From positions 127,138,943 to 127,202,942 of the forward strand of contig NC_088791.1 in the NCBI RefSeq assembly GCF_011386835.1: a DNA stretch of 64,000 bases, given 5' to 3'. Positions 36,401 to 39,426 of this stretch are shown piece after piece. Each line of letters starts with the position of its first letter. The first letter of the stretch is position 1. Below the pieces are notes generated by a model. The model searched no databases. It had not been told where the DNA came from and saw nothing but the letters and a program-made list of their open reading frames with translations. The position numbers and the translations under genes are program-made. Source of the DNA: Chrysemys picta bellii. Its lineage: Eukaryota; Chordata; Testudines; Emydidae.

Positions 36401-38856
36401 TTATGTTTGATTTTCCTTTAAAATGAGCAAAAAAACATTAACTTTTGATTTTTTTAGAGTTGGATAGGTATGAACATACTTAGCTGACTACTTATTTCTA
36501 ATCTTTTATTTCGATCTCAGTTTTGTTGTCTTCCAGAACCTATGTATGCATTTAAGAAACGTCTATTTAAAATAAAATTGTAGAAGAGGTTTACATGTTT
36601 GAAAGTAATTTATAACCAACAGCTGGTATCAATGTCTGCAACAGATTAATTATTATAAAAGTGTTTCACCACTGAATTCCATACTTAGTTTATGACATAT
36701 CCAGGTCTACATCCTTTATCTAAGCATCTCTAATTTCCCCCCCTTTACTTCAGTTTGCTTGACATCATCAGTTGCTTCCTACATACTACAGTCATTGACA
36801 GTGTTACCAAAATATTCCATAATGCATTTAGAACTCTTTCCTAGGCCTGGTCCACACTAAGCCCCCAGTTCAAACTAAGATACGCAACTTCAGCTACGTG
36901 AATAACGTAGCTGAAGTCGAAGTATCTTAGTTGGAACTCAAAGGTACTTACTGCGGGTCCACATGCGGCAGGCAGGCTCCCCCGTCGACTCCGCCTACTC
37001 CTCTCGCAGAGCAGGATTACCGGCGTCAACAGCGAGCACTTCCGGGATCGATTTATTGCGTCTAAACAAGACGCGATAAATCGATCCCAGAAGATCGATT
37101 GCTGGCCGCCGAACCAGTGAGTAAGTATAGCTGTACCCTTACAGATTCTTGAATTCCAAAGAATGTCTTTTTCATATTTCCTTACACTGTTATGAATATT
37201 TTTTCTGCTAATATTTCTAATACTTAGTACATTATCTTTCCACCAACCTTTTCTCCACTCACTCTTTCTCTTATCTGTCATTTCTGATAGCACCCTCATT
37301 TTTCTGGTCTCCCAGAATCACTACTTCAACATTACACTGTATCTTCCTCTCTTGCCCTCCTCCCGCCTCCAAAATAACAGAAGAGGGGAAAAAATAAGAA
37401 CATTCTTGAACTGAATGTTGGGGATTACTCAGCATCAGAGTTTCTTCTGGCTACTGATTCATGTAACTTATGCTGATTTAACTGGATGAGTATCTGAAAA
37501 ACTTCATTCAGTATTCTGAACATTAGAAACAGTGGGAGACAGGGTAGGAGTGATCCACTAACAGACAAAAATTAAGTTAAATTAAAGCAATGAAAAATAT
37601 AAAATCCTAGGCCCCTGCGGTAACCACTGGACAACTCTCCCCCTCCTTGGATAAGCTTGGTTATAGCGTCTACTGCTTTTTCTACACACGTTTATGAAAA
37701 AAAATCTCCCATTGTTGAGCTGTGGTAGGGGATGCAAAATAACACCTGGCCATGTTTTTACTGTCATTTTAGTTAAACTTGCTCCAAACGTGATCAAAAC
37801 AAGAATAGATCCAGCCATCTGGGCTTGGTCTGTGCTGTGTTTCCCAACAGCGCCAACTGGAGAGGGTTTATAAAGCCATGTCTACATTGCATTGTCTACA
37901 TTATTAATTATTATTATTAATAGGGAAATGTACACCACTGTAAGTAAGGTTTTTTGTTTTGAGTAGAAAAAGTAGTAGAGTTCAAGCTGGGTTCATTGAT
38001 AACTACCTTAGGCTTTGTCTTCACAGCTTTGAAAGGTTTTGTTTTGTTTTCCCCCCAATGAGATGACCGAGCACGATCATTATCTTGCGGTAAAACCCCC
38101 AGTGGAGACAAGGCCCTTGTTGTGTTTGCCCTGAGGTAGCAGGGCGAGATCAGCACCCCAAGCCCAGACTGACCCCACCACTTAGTCTAGGGTCTGGTAA
38201 AGCCTTGCCTGCACTAGGATTTGACAGCAGGAGAGCTTGCACATGTTAGTCACCCCAAGGTAAACACACACCTGTCATCAGTGAAGACGAGGCCCTGACT
38301 TGGCCCTTTCTTCTAGAGGGGAGGCACCCTGGGCCGCCTGACACCACCACGCAGCCAGACCAGGCCTACTTTACGTATGTCTACATAGCAAGCGGCAGGA
38401 GGTGTGAACCCAGTTTGATGAACTCCAGCTTGTGGAGCTCAGGCTACGTTGCTAAAACCAGCTGGGTAGACACTGGGGCTGGGCCTCTTTAGCGCATCCC
38501 TGACTTCAGACCCCAAGTGCTGTGTCCACACTGGGGTTTGCGACGCTGCGGTTACACCAGGGCCAGCGGGGTAGTTGGCATTCTGTCGGTGGGATCAGGG
38601 CAGCTGCAGCCACCACCCCCTCGGGTCTGGGCAGGAGGCGAGTCGCTATCCCCTAGGTGGGGTAGCTGTCCGACCCTCAGGCTGGGCCCAGCCCGGCAAA
38701 GCCCTAGTGCCCCGTGAGCTGTGGCCTGCCCTGCCCTGCTGCCCTACCTGATCCGTTGGGGCCAATGATGCAGTTGAATCTCATGAAAGGGCCGATGCTC
38801 TGCCGCCCCCGCCATGACTTGAAGTTCTCCAGCAGCAGCAGCTTCAGAAAACCCAT
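488..38856 (-). CDS. SMC1B: SMC1B, meiotic cohesin SMC1 subunit (exons 1-13, 3' part outside window)
   Basis: Thirteen exons with GT-AG splice sites join in one open frame of 2196 bp (732 residues), starting at the ATG at 38856. Seen: Walker A GPNGSGKS at residues 32-39, split by intron 1; head N-half to about residue 160; a long charged coiled coil to about 515; an SMC hinge at about 516-680 with [10 protein letters not shown]; then the return coiled coil. SMC1 proteins are about 1230 residues, so the second coil and C-terminal ATPase half lie beyond the left edge. Known: SMC1B replaces SMC1A in meiotic cohesin and is needed for chromosome axis and sister-chromatid cohesion. SMC1B is preferred to SMC1A because of [14 protein letters not shown] at the N-terminus, the reading of the first coil, and the head-to-head RIBC2 neighbour, which is the SMC1B arrangement in human. 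SMC1A is the alternative; I think it unlikely. Introns are enlarged by transposons. Confidence 0.93.
626..1505. other. SMC1B intron 12, no gene seen
   Basis: AT-rich intron sequence. I recognise no coding exon and no clear repeat. Confidence 0.6.
1506..1652 (-). CDS. SMC1B: SMC1B exon 12 (end of hinge)
   Basis: 147 bp, phase 0. [20 protein letters not shown] is the conserved end of the SMC hinge; the return coiled coil follows ([18 protein letters not shown]). Acceptor TTCAG|ACAGT, donor AAG|GTAAGT. Confidence 0.93.
1653..2795. other. SMC1B intron 11, no gene seen
   Basis: AT-rich. Short ORFs here match no family I know and look accidental. Confidence 0.6.
2796..2975 (-). CDS. SMC1B: SMC1B exon 11 (hinge)
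   Basis: 180 bp, phase 0. Hinge continuation [20 protein letters not shown] and [16 protein letters not shown]. Acceptor TTTTAG|ATTAAG, donor AAA|GTAAGA. A Penelope-like insertion lies only 48 bp upstream of the acceptor. Confidence 0.93.
3024..3603 (+). mobile_element. Penelope-like element 3' end (copy 1)
   Basis: Encodes the end of a GIY-YIG endonuclease domain ([18 protein letters not shown]) then [20 protein letters not shown] and HYKH-stop, followed by a (TG)n tract and the tail with AATAAATTTGTTAGTCTCTA. It has an in-frame stop, so it is dead. The flanks share taatgtgat (3015-3023 and 3604-3612), a likely target duplication. It is nearly the same as the 3' part of the copy at 41018-42134. 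It sits 48 bp from SMC1B exon 11. Confidence 0.8.
3404..3462. repeat. (TG)n microsatellite
   Basis: About 29 uninterrupted TG units inside the Penelope-like tail, where the copy at 41018-42134 also has a shorter (TG)n. Confidence 0.95.
3790..4830 (+). mobile_element. GC-rich retroelement-like fragment, class uncertain
   Basis: A sharp GC-rich block in AT-rich intron 10. It has a 137-codon ORF (3780-4193) rich in Pro, Glu and Trp ([20 protein letters not shown]), then an 81-bp tandem array, ending near 4830. The stretch at 4190-4240 (GGGCTGGAACGCAGTGGAGT) resembles 11279-11330, so both belong to related repeats. A gag-like or leader region of an LTR element is my guess; no enzyme domain is visible. 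Confidence 0.4.
4310..4720. repeat. 81-bp tandem repeat, about 4.5 units
   Basis: The word CCTGAGC recurs at 4351, 4432, 4513, 4595 and 4680, spacing 81, 81, 82 and 85. Units read TGTGTTTGCCCCGCCCTGAT then CCAGGGCCTGGGC. Because 81 is a multiple of 3, the minus strand shows an accidental repeating ORF. Confidence 0.85.
4965..4993. repeat. Fragment of the common retroelement tail
   Basis: AAAGGTGCCACCGGACTCCT resembles the tail AAGGTGCCACAAGTCCTCCT of the Penelope-like copies. Confidence 0.4.
5573..5758 (-). CDS. SMC1B: SMC1B exon 10 (hinge)
   Basis: 186 bp, phase 0. First hinge exon: [20 protein letters not shown], then [20 protein letters not shown] and [15 protein letters not shown]. Acceptor TTAAG|TTTGG, donor GAT|GTAAGT. 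Confidence 0.93.
6030..6369 (+). mobile_element. LTR-like repeat, left half (interrupted by Harbinger copy 1)
   Basis: Contains imperfect repeats of GGCAGGCTAATNAGG.CACCTGG and a TATA-like TTTTAAAAGGAGC. It appears to continue at 11156 after the Harbinger insertion. LTR identity is inferred from style only. Confidence 0.4.
6756..8769 (+). pseudogene. Harbinger copy 1 Myb/SANT-like gene, broken
   Basis: Exon 1 (6756-7313) and exon 2 (8300-8769) match the copy 2 gene. A one-base deletion near 6792 shifts the frame just after MAMQS. An 18-bp deletion removes the segment equal to SRFYEA, and a TGA at 8467 cuts the coiled-coil region. The splice signals (CCG|GTAAGTG and CCCACAG) remain. Confidence 0.85.
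7510..7806 (-). CDS. Harbinger ORF3 (98 aa), copy 1
   Basis: Open frame on the minus strand inside the Myb-gene intron. Differs from copy 2 at about 16 of 93 aligned residues, mostly conservative swaps (D/E, M/I, Y/F, R/K). The start lies in GTGACCATGA. Contains [21 protein letters not shown] do not recognise the family. See the copy 2 entry. Confidence 0.65.
   Translation of the reverse strand: MTMSGITLMRISDSDKERMLRESLQRPGLYAAMLCKAMIPEYLMVAWRGNVSYYGGHNKAALPRNLMQRLSNYLQESFMEMSHEDFCSIPGYIDRILL
9502..10774 (-). pseudogene. Harbinger copy 1 DDE transposase, frameshifted
   Basis: A 368-codon frame (9668-10774) covers the N-terminus, HTH and all catalytic residues ([24 protein letters not shown]). 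A 2-bp deletion after CCVLHNL shifts the last about 55 residues into another frame (to 9502). A 9-bp in-frame deletion removes SVQ before the HTH. Confidence 0.88.
11156..11470 (+). mobile_element. LTR-like repeat, right half
   Basis: Follows Harbinger copy 1 directly. GGGCTGGAACCTGGAGTAGA with flanking text is related to 4199-4240. The opposite-strand 162-codon ORF across this block looks accidental. Confidence 0.4.
11935..12129. mobile_element. TA-flanked MITE (copy A, 195 bp)
   Basis: Inverted ends CACCTCTACCTCGATATAAC and TTATAATGAGGTAGAGGCG, flanked by TA. Copy B lies at 42245-42432. The TA target and the ends suggest a pogo/Tigger-like (Tc1/mariner) MITE. It contains a C-run at 12045-12058. 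Confidence 0.75.
12130..12258. other. Short intron 9 remnant next to exon 9
   Basis: Between MITE copy A and the exon 9 donor; nothing recognised. Confidence 0.5.
12259..12466 (-). CDS. SMC1B: SMC1B exon 9
   Basis: 208 bp. End of the first coiled coil, [20 protein letters not shown] to LKRLYPDSV just before the hinge. Acceptor TAAAG|TGAATT, donor GTG|GTAATT. Confidence 0.92.
12467..12987. other. SMC1B intron 8 left part, no gene seen
   Basis: AT-rich single-copy-looking sequence between exon 9 and Harbinger copy 2. Confidence 0.5.
13387..15433 (+). CDS. Harbinger Myb/SANT-like DNA-binding protein (2 exons, 350 aa)
   Basis: Exon 1 13387-13963 and exon 2 14958-15433. The donor GTAAGTG and acceptor TTTCCACAG join in frame with no stop. 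Myb/SANT-like domain at residues about 15-95 (W21, W33, then [20 protein letters not shown]); acidic linker [12 protein letters not shown]; then a basic [11 protein letters not shown] and a coiled coil ([14 protein letters not shown]... [20 protein letters not shown]); Pro/Ser tail. An upstream in-frame ATG at 13300 would add 29 residues; the inner ATG is preferred because the equivalent ATG is kept in the other copies. In related Harbingers this protein carries the transposase into the nucleus and binds the ends. The frame is intact here but broken in copies 1 and 3. Confidence 0.85.
14171..14461 (-). CDS. Harbinger ORF3 (96 aa), antisense in the Myb intron, copy 2
   Basis: Open frame [20 protein letters not shown] to [11 protein letters not shown], lying wholly in the 994-bp intron of the plus-strand Myb gene. 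No function recognised. The same ORF is open in all three copies, with starts in GTCACCATGG, GTGACCATGA and GTCACCATGA. Against copy 1, the GNVSY codons differ at four third positions with no amino-acid change, which fits selection on protein. The predicted shape is small, helical and slightly amphipathic, with conserved NKAALP and YLQESF. The CAG just before GTCACC in copies 1 and 2 could be a splice acceptor of a 5' UTR intron. A distant BEN-like fold is a thought, not a finding. Confidence 0.7.
   Translation of the reverse strand: MADITLMRISESDKERMLRESLQRPGPYAALLCRAMIPEYLIISWRGNVSYFGGPNKAALPKNLMQRLSSYLQESFIEMSQEDYCSIPAHIDRILL
15505..15510 (+). terminator. Poly(A) signal of the copy 2 Myb gene
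   Basis: AATAAA 71 bp after the Myb-gene stop; conserved in copy 1 at about 8837. Confidence 0.6.
16062..16067 (-). terminator. Poly(A) signal of the copy 2 transposase
   Basis: TTTATT (AATAAA on minus) about 115 bp after the transposase stop, facing the Myb-gene signal. Confidence 0.6.
16183..17466 (-). CDS. Harbinger DDE transposase (HARBI1-like nuclease), intact, 427 aa
   Basis: Full-length frame. Helix-turn-helix at about 135-172 ([28 protein letters not shown]). DDE_Tnp_4 nuclease core: D210 in AIDGTHIPI, the family-conserved D260 in KVHDARVF, D298 in [10 protein letters not shown], and E334 in [13 protein letters not shown]; these give a likely D210-D298-E334 triad. N-terminus [15 protein letters not shown]1 relatives are about 350-430 residues. 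It cuts and joins the element at 3-bp targets, working with the Myb-like partner encoded convergently. The ATG at 17466 is kept in copy 1. No stop or frameshift seen, so recent activity is plausible. Confidence 0.93.
   Translation of the reverse strand: MEPAATIAAVVAALNVSQLIIKVSLRQMQKSQARRLRHRGDVLKSESSTDLSESRRPSAEDITVAMGHVDAVERRFWARETSTEWWDRIVLQVWDESQWLRNFRMRKGTFLELCELLSPALKRSDTRLRAALSVQKRVAIALWKLATPDSYRSVANQFGVGKSTVGVVVMQVAKAIVDVLLPKVVTLGNVEAIIDGFAAMGFPNCGGAIDGTHIPILAPDHQATQYINRKGYFSMVLQALVDHRGRFTNIYVGWPGKVHDARVFRNSGLFRRLQQGIYFPDHKITVGDVEMPIVILGDPAYPLMPWLMKPYTGALDTEKELFNYRLSKCRMVVECAFGRLKGRWRSLLTRCDLSETNIPIVIAACCVLHNLCESKGETFMAGWEVEENSLAGDYSQPDSRAIRRDQREALCIREALKAKFLSEQGNL
17848..18683. other. 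SMC1B intron 8 right part, no gene seen
   Basis: Between Harbinger copy 2 and exon 8. Nothing recognised. Confidence 0.5.
18684..18766 (-). CDS. SMC1B: SMC1B exon 8
   Basis: A short 83-bp exon: [20 protein letters not shown] then EEYTKSC. Phase 2 out. Acceptor TTTAG|GAAAG, donor AC|GTATGT. It restores the frame between exons 7 and 9. Confidence 0.9.
18767..20889. other. SMC1B intron 7 left part, no gene seen
   Basis: About 2.1 kb of AT-rich sequence; short ORFs such as 20595-20990 match nothing I know. Confidence 0.5.
21248..21854 (+). pseudogene. Harbinger copy 3 Myb/SANT-like gene, frameshifted
   Basis: Myb domain readable ([40 protein letters not shown]). A G-run (GGGGGGG near 21553) shifts the frame; the acidic region EDEEEEAED continues in the next frame and ends LKASVFND. 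No partner to copy 2 exon 2 is present. Confidence 0.82.
21895..22185 (-). CDS. Harbinger ORF3 (96 aa), copy 3
   Basis: Still open although the element's other two genes are broken. [20 protein letters not shown]; keeps [31 protein letters not shown] and YLQESFMEM. Many changes against copies 1 and 2, but largely conservative. Start context GTCACCATGA. Confidence 0.6.
   Translation of the reverse strand: MNDITLLRLTQRDKEWMLLECQQSWGPFAAMLCSAMIPDYLLLAWRSKVSYHGGWNKAALPRNLLQRLLEYLQESFMEMFLEDFRSIPRHVNRLFQ
22460..22648 (-). mobile_element. tRNA-derived SINE with CR1-like tail (turtle polIII/Cry type)
   Basis: Minus strand: A box TAGCTCAGTGGTTTGAGCAT near 22637, B box AGTTGTGAGTTCAGTCC, body, then a tail GGGTTGGACTAGATGACCTC resembling CR1 3' ends, and a poly(A) run at 22460-22469. 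This tRNA-headed, CR1-tailed design is the known turtle SINE. Confidence 0.85.
22667..22743 (-). pseudogene. tRNA-Thr pseudogene
   Basis: Minus strand: AAAGCACCTGTCTGGTAAAC and AGGAGATCCTGG match the anticodon arm of vertebrate tRNA-Thr; the T arm CTGGG-TTCAACT-CCCAG and acceptor end TAGTGCC are intact. The D arm is shortened, a 9-nt duplication (GTCACTGGG) sits before the T arm, and the anticodon reads GGT in place of AGT. Not a working tRNA. Confidence 0.7.
22981..24239 (-). pseudogene. Harbinger copy 3 DDE transposase, multiply broken
   Basis: Fragments in several frames match the copy 2 transposase: 23732-23932 ([20 protein letters not shown]), 23378-23677 ([14 protein letters not shown]; the AIDGTH glycine is changed), 23016-23351 ([11 protein letters not shown]) and 22981-23166. 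Several frameshifts and an in-frame stop. Confidence 0.85.
24218..24416. repeat. Direct duplication at the transposase 5' end of copy 3
   Basis: GCGGGCTCCATGCTTGC plus TGGTATGGCGTCTGCA occur at 24229-24266 and again at 24379-24414, so the region around the transposase start is duplicated. Confidence 0.7.
25020..25160 (-). CDS. SMC1B: SMC1B exon 7
   Basis: 141 bp, phase 0. Coiled coil [20 protein letters not shown] to KQKEIE. Acceptor TACAG|CTGGAT, donor GAG|GTACTG. Confidence 0.92.
25161..26937. other. SMC1B intron 6, no gene seen
   Basis: Apart from the hairpin at 25567-25679 and a CACTGAAGTCAATGGCAAAC ancient-repeat motif near 26863, nothing is recognised. Confidence 0.5.
25567..25679. 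repeat. 26-bp inverted repeat
   Basis: Arms 25567-25592 and 25654-25679 (core TTTGGGGCAACCCT) match at 25 of 26 positions around a 61-bp loop. It could be the ends of a tiny MITE or a hairpin. Confidence 0.8.
26938..27196 (-). CDS. SMC1B: SMC1B exon 6
   Basis: 259 bp. Coiled coil with [18 protein letters not shown], a segment well conserved in SMC1 proteins, ending DVELEASQ. Acceptor AAAG|AACCC, donor CAA|GTGAGT, phase 0 out. Confidence 0.93.
27652..27890 (-). CDS. SMC1B: SMC1B exon 5
   Basis: 239 bp, phase 0 in, 2 out. Coiled coil starting [20 protein letters not shown] and ending KEMK, the last codon being completed by exon 6. Donor AA|GTAAGT. Confidence 0.92.
27891..28846. other. SMC1B intron 4, no gene seen
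   Basis: No recognised exon or repeat. Confidence 0.5.
28847..29050 (-). CDS. SMC1B: SMC1B exon 4
   Basis: 204 bp, phase 0 at both ends. Encodes [20 protein letters not shown], where the head passes into the coiled coil, then lysine- and glutamate-rich coil. Acceptor TCTAG|GGAGC, donor GAG|GTAATT. Confidence 0.92.
29051..30515. other. SMC1B intron 3, 5' half, no gene seen
   Basis: AT-rich, nothing recognised. Confidence 0.5.
30795..30917. mobile_element. hAT MITE (123 bp) with 8-bp target duplication
   Basis: Ends TAGGGTGACCAGA and TCTGGTCACCCTA; flanks GCCCCGCC at 30787-30794 and 30918-30925 are identical. Confidence 0.88.
31220..31385 (-). mobile_element. hAT-Charlie-like fragment
   Basis: Minus strand begins CAGGGGTCAGCAAACTTTGG, a classic hAT-Charlie end. 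An internal inverted pair CCCGTCAGGATAAAGC / GGTTTATCCTGATGGCC is seen. The second end is not clear. Confidence 0.65.
31501..32926. other. SMC1B intron 3, 3' half
   Basis: About 31500-32440 reads like old LTR-retroelement sequence, but I see no protein domain. The rest is plain intron up to exon 3. Confidence 0.35.
32927..33039 (-). CDS. SMC1B: SMC1B exon 3
   Basis: 113 bp. Encodes the head segment with [19 protein letters not shown] and ends NCMVFQ, the SMC Q-loop region. Acceptor TTAG|GTAGT, donor CAG|GTAAGC, phase 0 out. Confidence 0.92.
33185..35444 (+). mobile_element. CR1 LINE, decayed
   Basis: Broken ORF2 with an endonuclease-end trace (NGGF.LP near 33380) and reverse-transcriptase traces: [32 protein letters not shown] and [13 protein letters not shown] (the F/YADD box). 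The 3' end has GGACTAGATGACCTCTCAAG and TGTGATTCTATGAT, the CR1 tail. Many stops. It lies in SMC1B intron 2. Confidence 0.88.
35455..35720 (+). mobile_element. Old L2/CR1-like LINE fragment
   Basis: A frame reads [20 protein letters not shown] then LCTGFLF, similar to the ORF2 C-terminus of L2-type LINEs (QNAAAR ... LHWLP). Very decayed. Confidence 0.45.
36227..36415 (-). CDS. SMC1B: SMC1B exon 2
   Basis: Phase 1 in, phase 1 out (189 bp). Completes Walker A (GKSN) and continues with [10 protein letters not shown] and the [11 protein letters not shown] segment of the SMC head. Acceptor AAAG|GAAAAT, donor CGAG|GTAATA. Confidence 0.93.
36844..37138. mobile_element. Harbinger-type MITE, copy 1 (295 bp)
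   Basis: Starts GGCCTGGTCCACACTAA and ends GTATAGCTGTACCC. Internal palindromes TTCAGCTACGTGAATAACGT and GACGCGATAAATCGATCCC are shared with 61649-61932. Flanks CTA/TTA resemble a diverged TNA duplication. Confidence 0.75.
37139..38747. other. SMC1B intron 1, promoter-proximal part
   Basis: Contains several diverged pieces of the type GTCTACA / GGCTTTGTCTTCACAG (about 37870, 38010, 38200, 38370, 38510), probably MITE remnants. GC content rises toward exon 1. No exon seen. Confidence 0.45.
38748..38856 (-). CDS. SMC1B: SMC1B exon 1 (start codon)
   Basis: Encodes residues 1-36, MGFLKLLLL... ending ...IIGPNGS, the first half of the Walker A loop. The donor reads CAG|GTAGGG, phase 1. The start is chosen because SMC1 proteins begin M-x-x-L-x-L about 30 residues before Walker A. 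Confidence 0.93.
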
Positions 38857-39084
38857 CCCCGCGGGGAGGGGCGAGCCGGGACCCCAGAGAGGTCGACGGC
38901 CGTTAATGTCTGAAACTCCCCTCCCCTGAGAAGTTGGGTTATGTGGGAGAGTGCGCGCGCGCAGGGGGTGGGCAGGTGTCACGCGCCCCTTCCGCGCCGC
39001 GCGCCTCCCTCAGGCAACCTGCGGCTTCACAAAAGCGGGAGCGCAGCGCGAGACACCGAGGCGAAGCCGCCTCGTGCTAGTCCT

Positions 39085-39093
39085 CGCGGGAAA
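39085..39093. promoter_or_regulatory. E2F/E2F6-type site
   Basis: CGCGGGAAA matches the E2F core (reverse TTTCCCGCG). Germline and meiotic promoters are known targets of E2F6-PRC1.6 silencing in somatic cells. Function here is inferred. Confidence 0.5.
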
Positions 39094-39103
39094 GGACGGC
39101 TTG

Positions 39104-39113
39104 TCTCGCGAGA
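39104..39113. promoter_or_regulatory. TCTCGCGAGA palindrome
   Basis: Perfect 10-bp TCTCGCGAGA, an element of bidirectional CpG-island promoters known to be bound by BANP when unmethylated. It lies about midway between the two ATGs. Confidence 0.6.
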
Positions 39114-39150
39114 TTTCTGAGGGGAGCCGGGACCAGGGAGGAGGAGCCAA

Positions 39151-39160
39151 GCGGGGGCGG
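39151..39160. promoter_or_regulatory. GC box
   Basis: GCGGGGGCGG, an SP/KLF-type GC box inside the shared promoter. Confidence 0.4.
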
Positions 39161-39192
39161 GACCTGACCGCGGAAATCAGGGGGGAGGGCTC

Positions 39193-39206
39193 GTTCCCTT
39201 AGCAAC
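39193..39206 (+). promoter_or_regulatory. RFX X-box upstream of RIBC2
   Basis: GTTCCC-TT-AGCAAC fits the X-box pattern RYYNYY-N(1-3)-RRNRAC, 104 bp before the RIBC2 ATG. RFX factors, with FOXJ1, drive motile-cilium genes, which suits RIBC2. Confidence 0.6.
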
Positions 39207-39309
39207 CCGCTCTGTTGACATCGCCCGGCGGTAGCCTGGGGCGGGGAATAAGGGCCCCGGGAGATCGTCGTTGTTCGGCCTTGGTGGGACCTCGCCCCCC
39301 GCGGGCACC

Positions 39310-39426
39310 ATGCGCAAGCTGGGCCTGCAGCGGGACCTGGCCGAGGCGGCTGCGCTGGAGCGGAGGCGGCAACGCGAGCTGCACAGGCAGAGCCGCATCT
39401 TCAACGCCCGAGTCAGGACCATCGGG
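39310..39426 (+). CDS. RIBC2: RIBC2 exon 1
   Basis: 39 codons, MRKLGLQRDLAEAAALERRR to FNARVRTIG, donor ATCGGG|GTAAGC, phase 0. Confidence 0.88.

Larger units (their letters stand above)
38857..39309. promoter_or_regulatory. Bidirectional CpG-island promoter SMC1B / RIBC2
   Basis: The 453 bp between the two ATGs is GC-rich and dense in CpG, unlike the AT-rich introns around it. No TATA box is evident. Motifs seen: E2F-type CGCGGGAAA, TCTCGCGAGA, a GC box and an X-box. A shared promoter would have to serve a meiotic gene and a ciliary gene, both active in testis. Transcription starts cannot be placed by eye. Confidence 0.8.
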
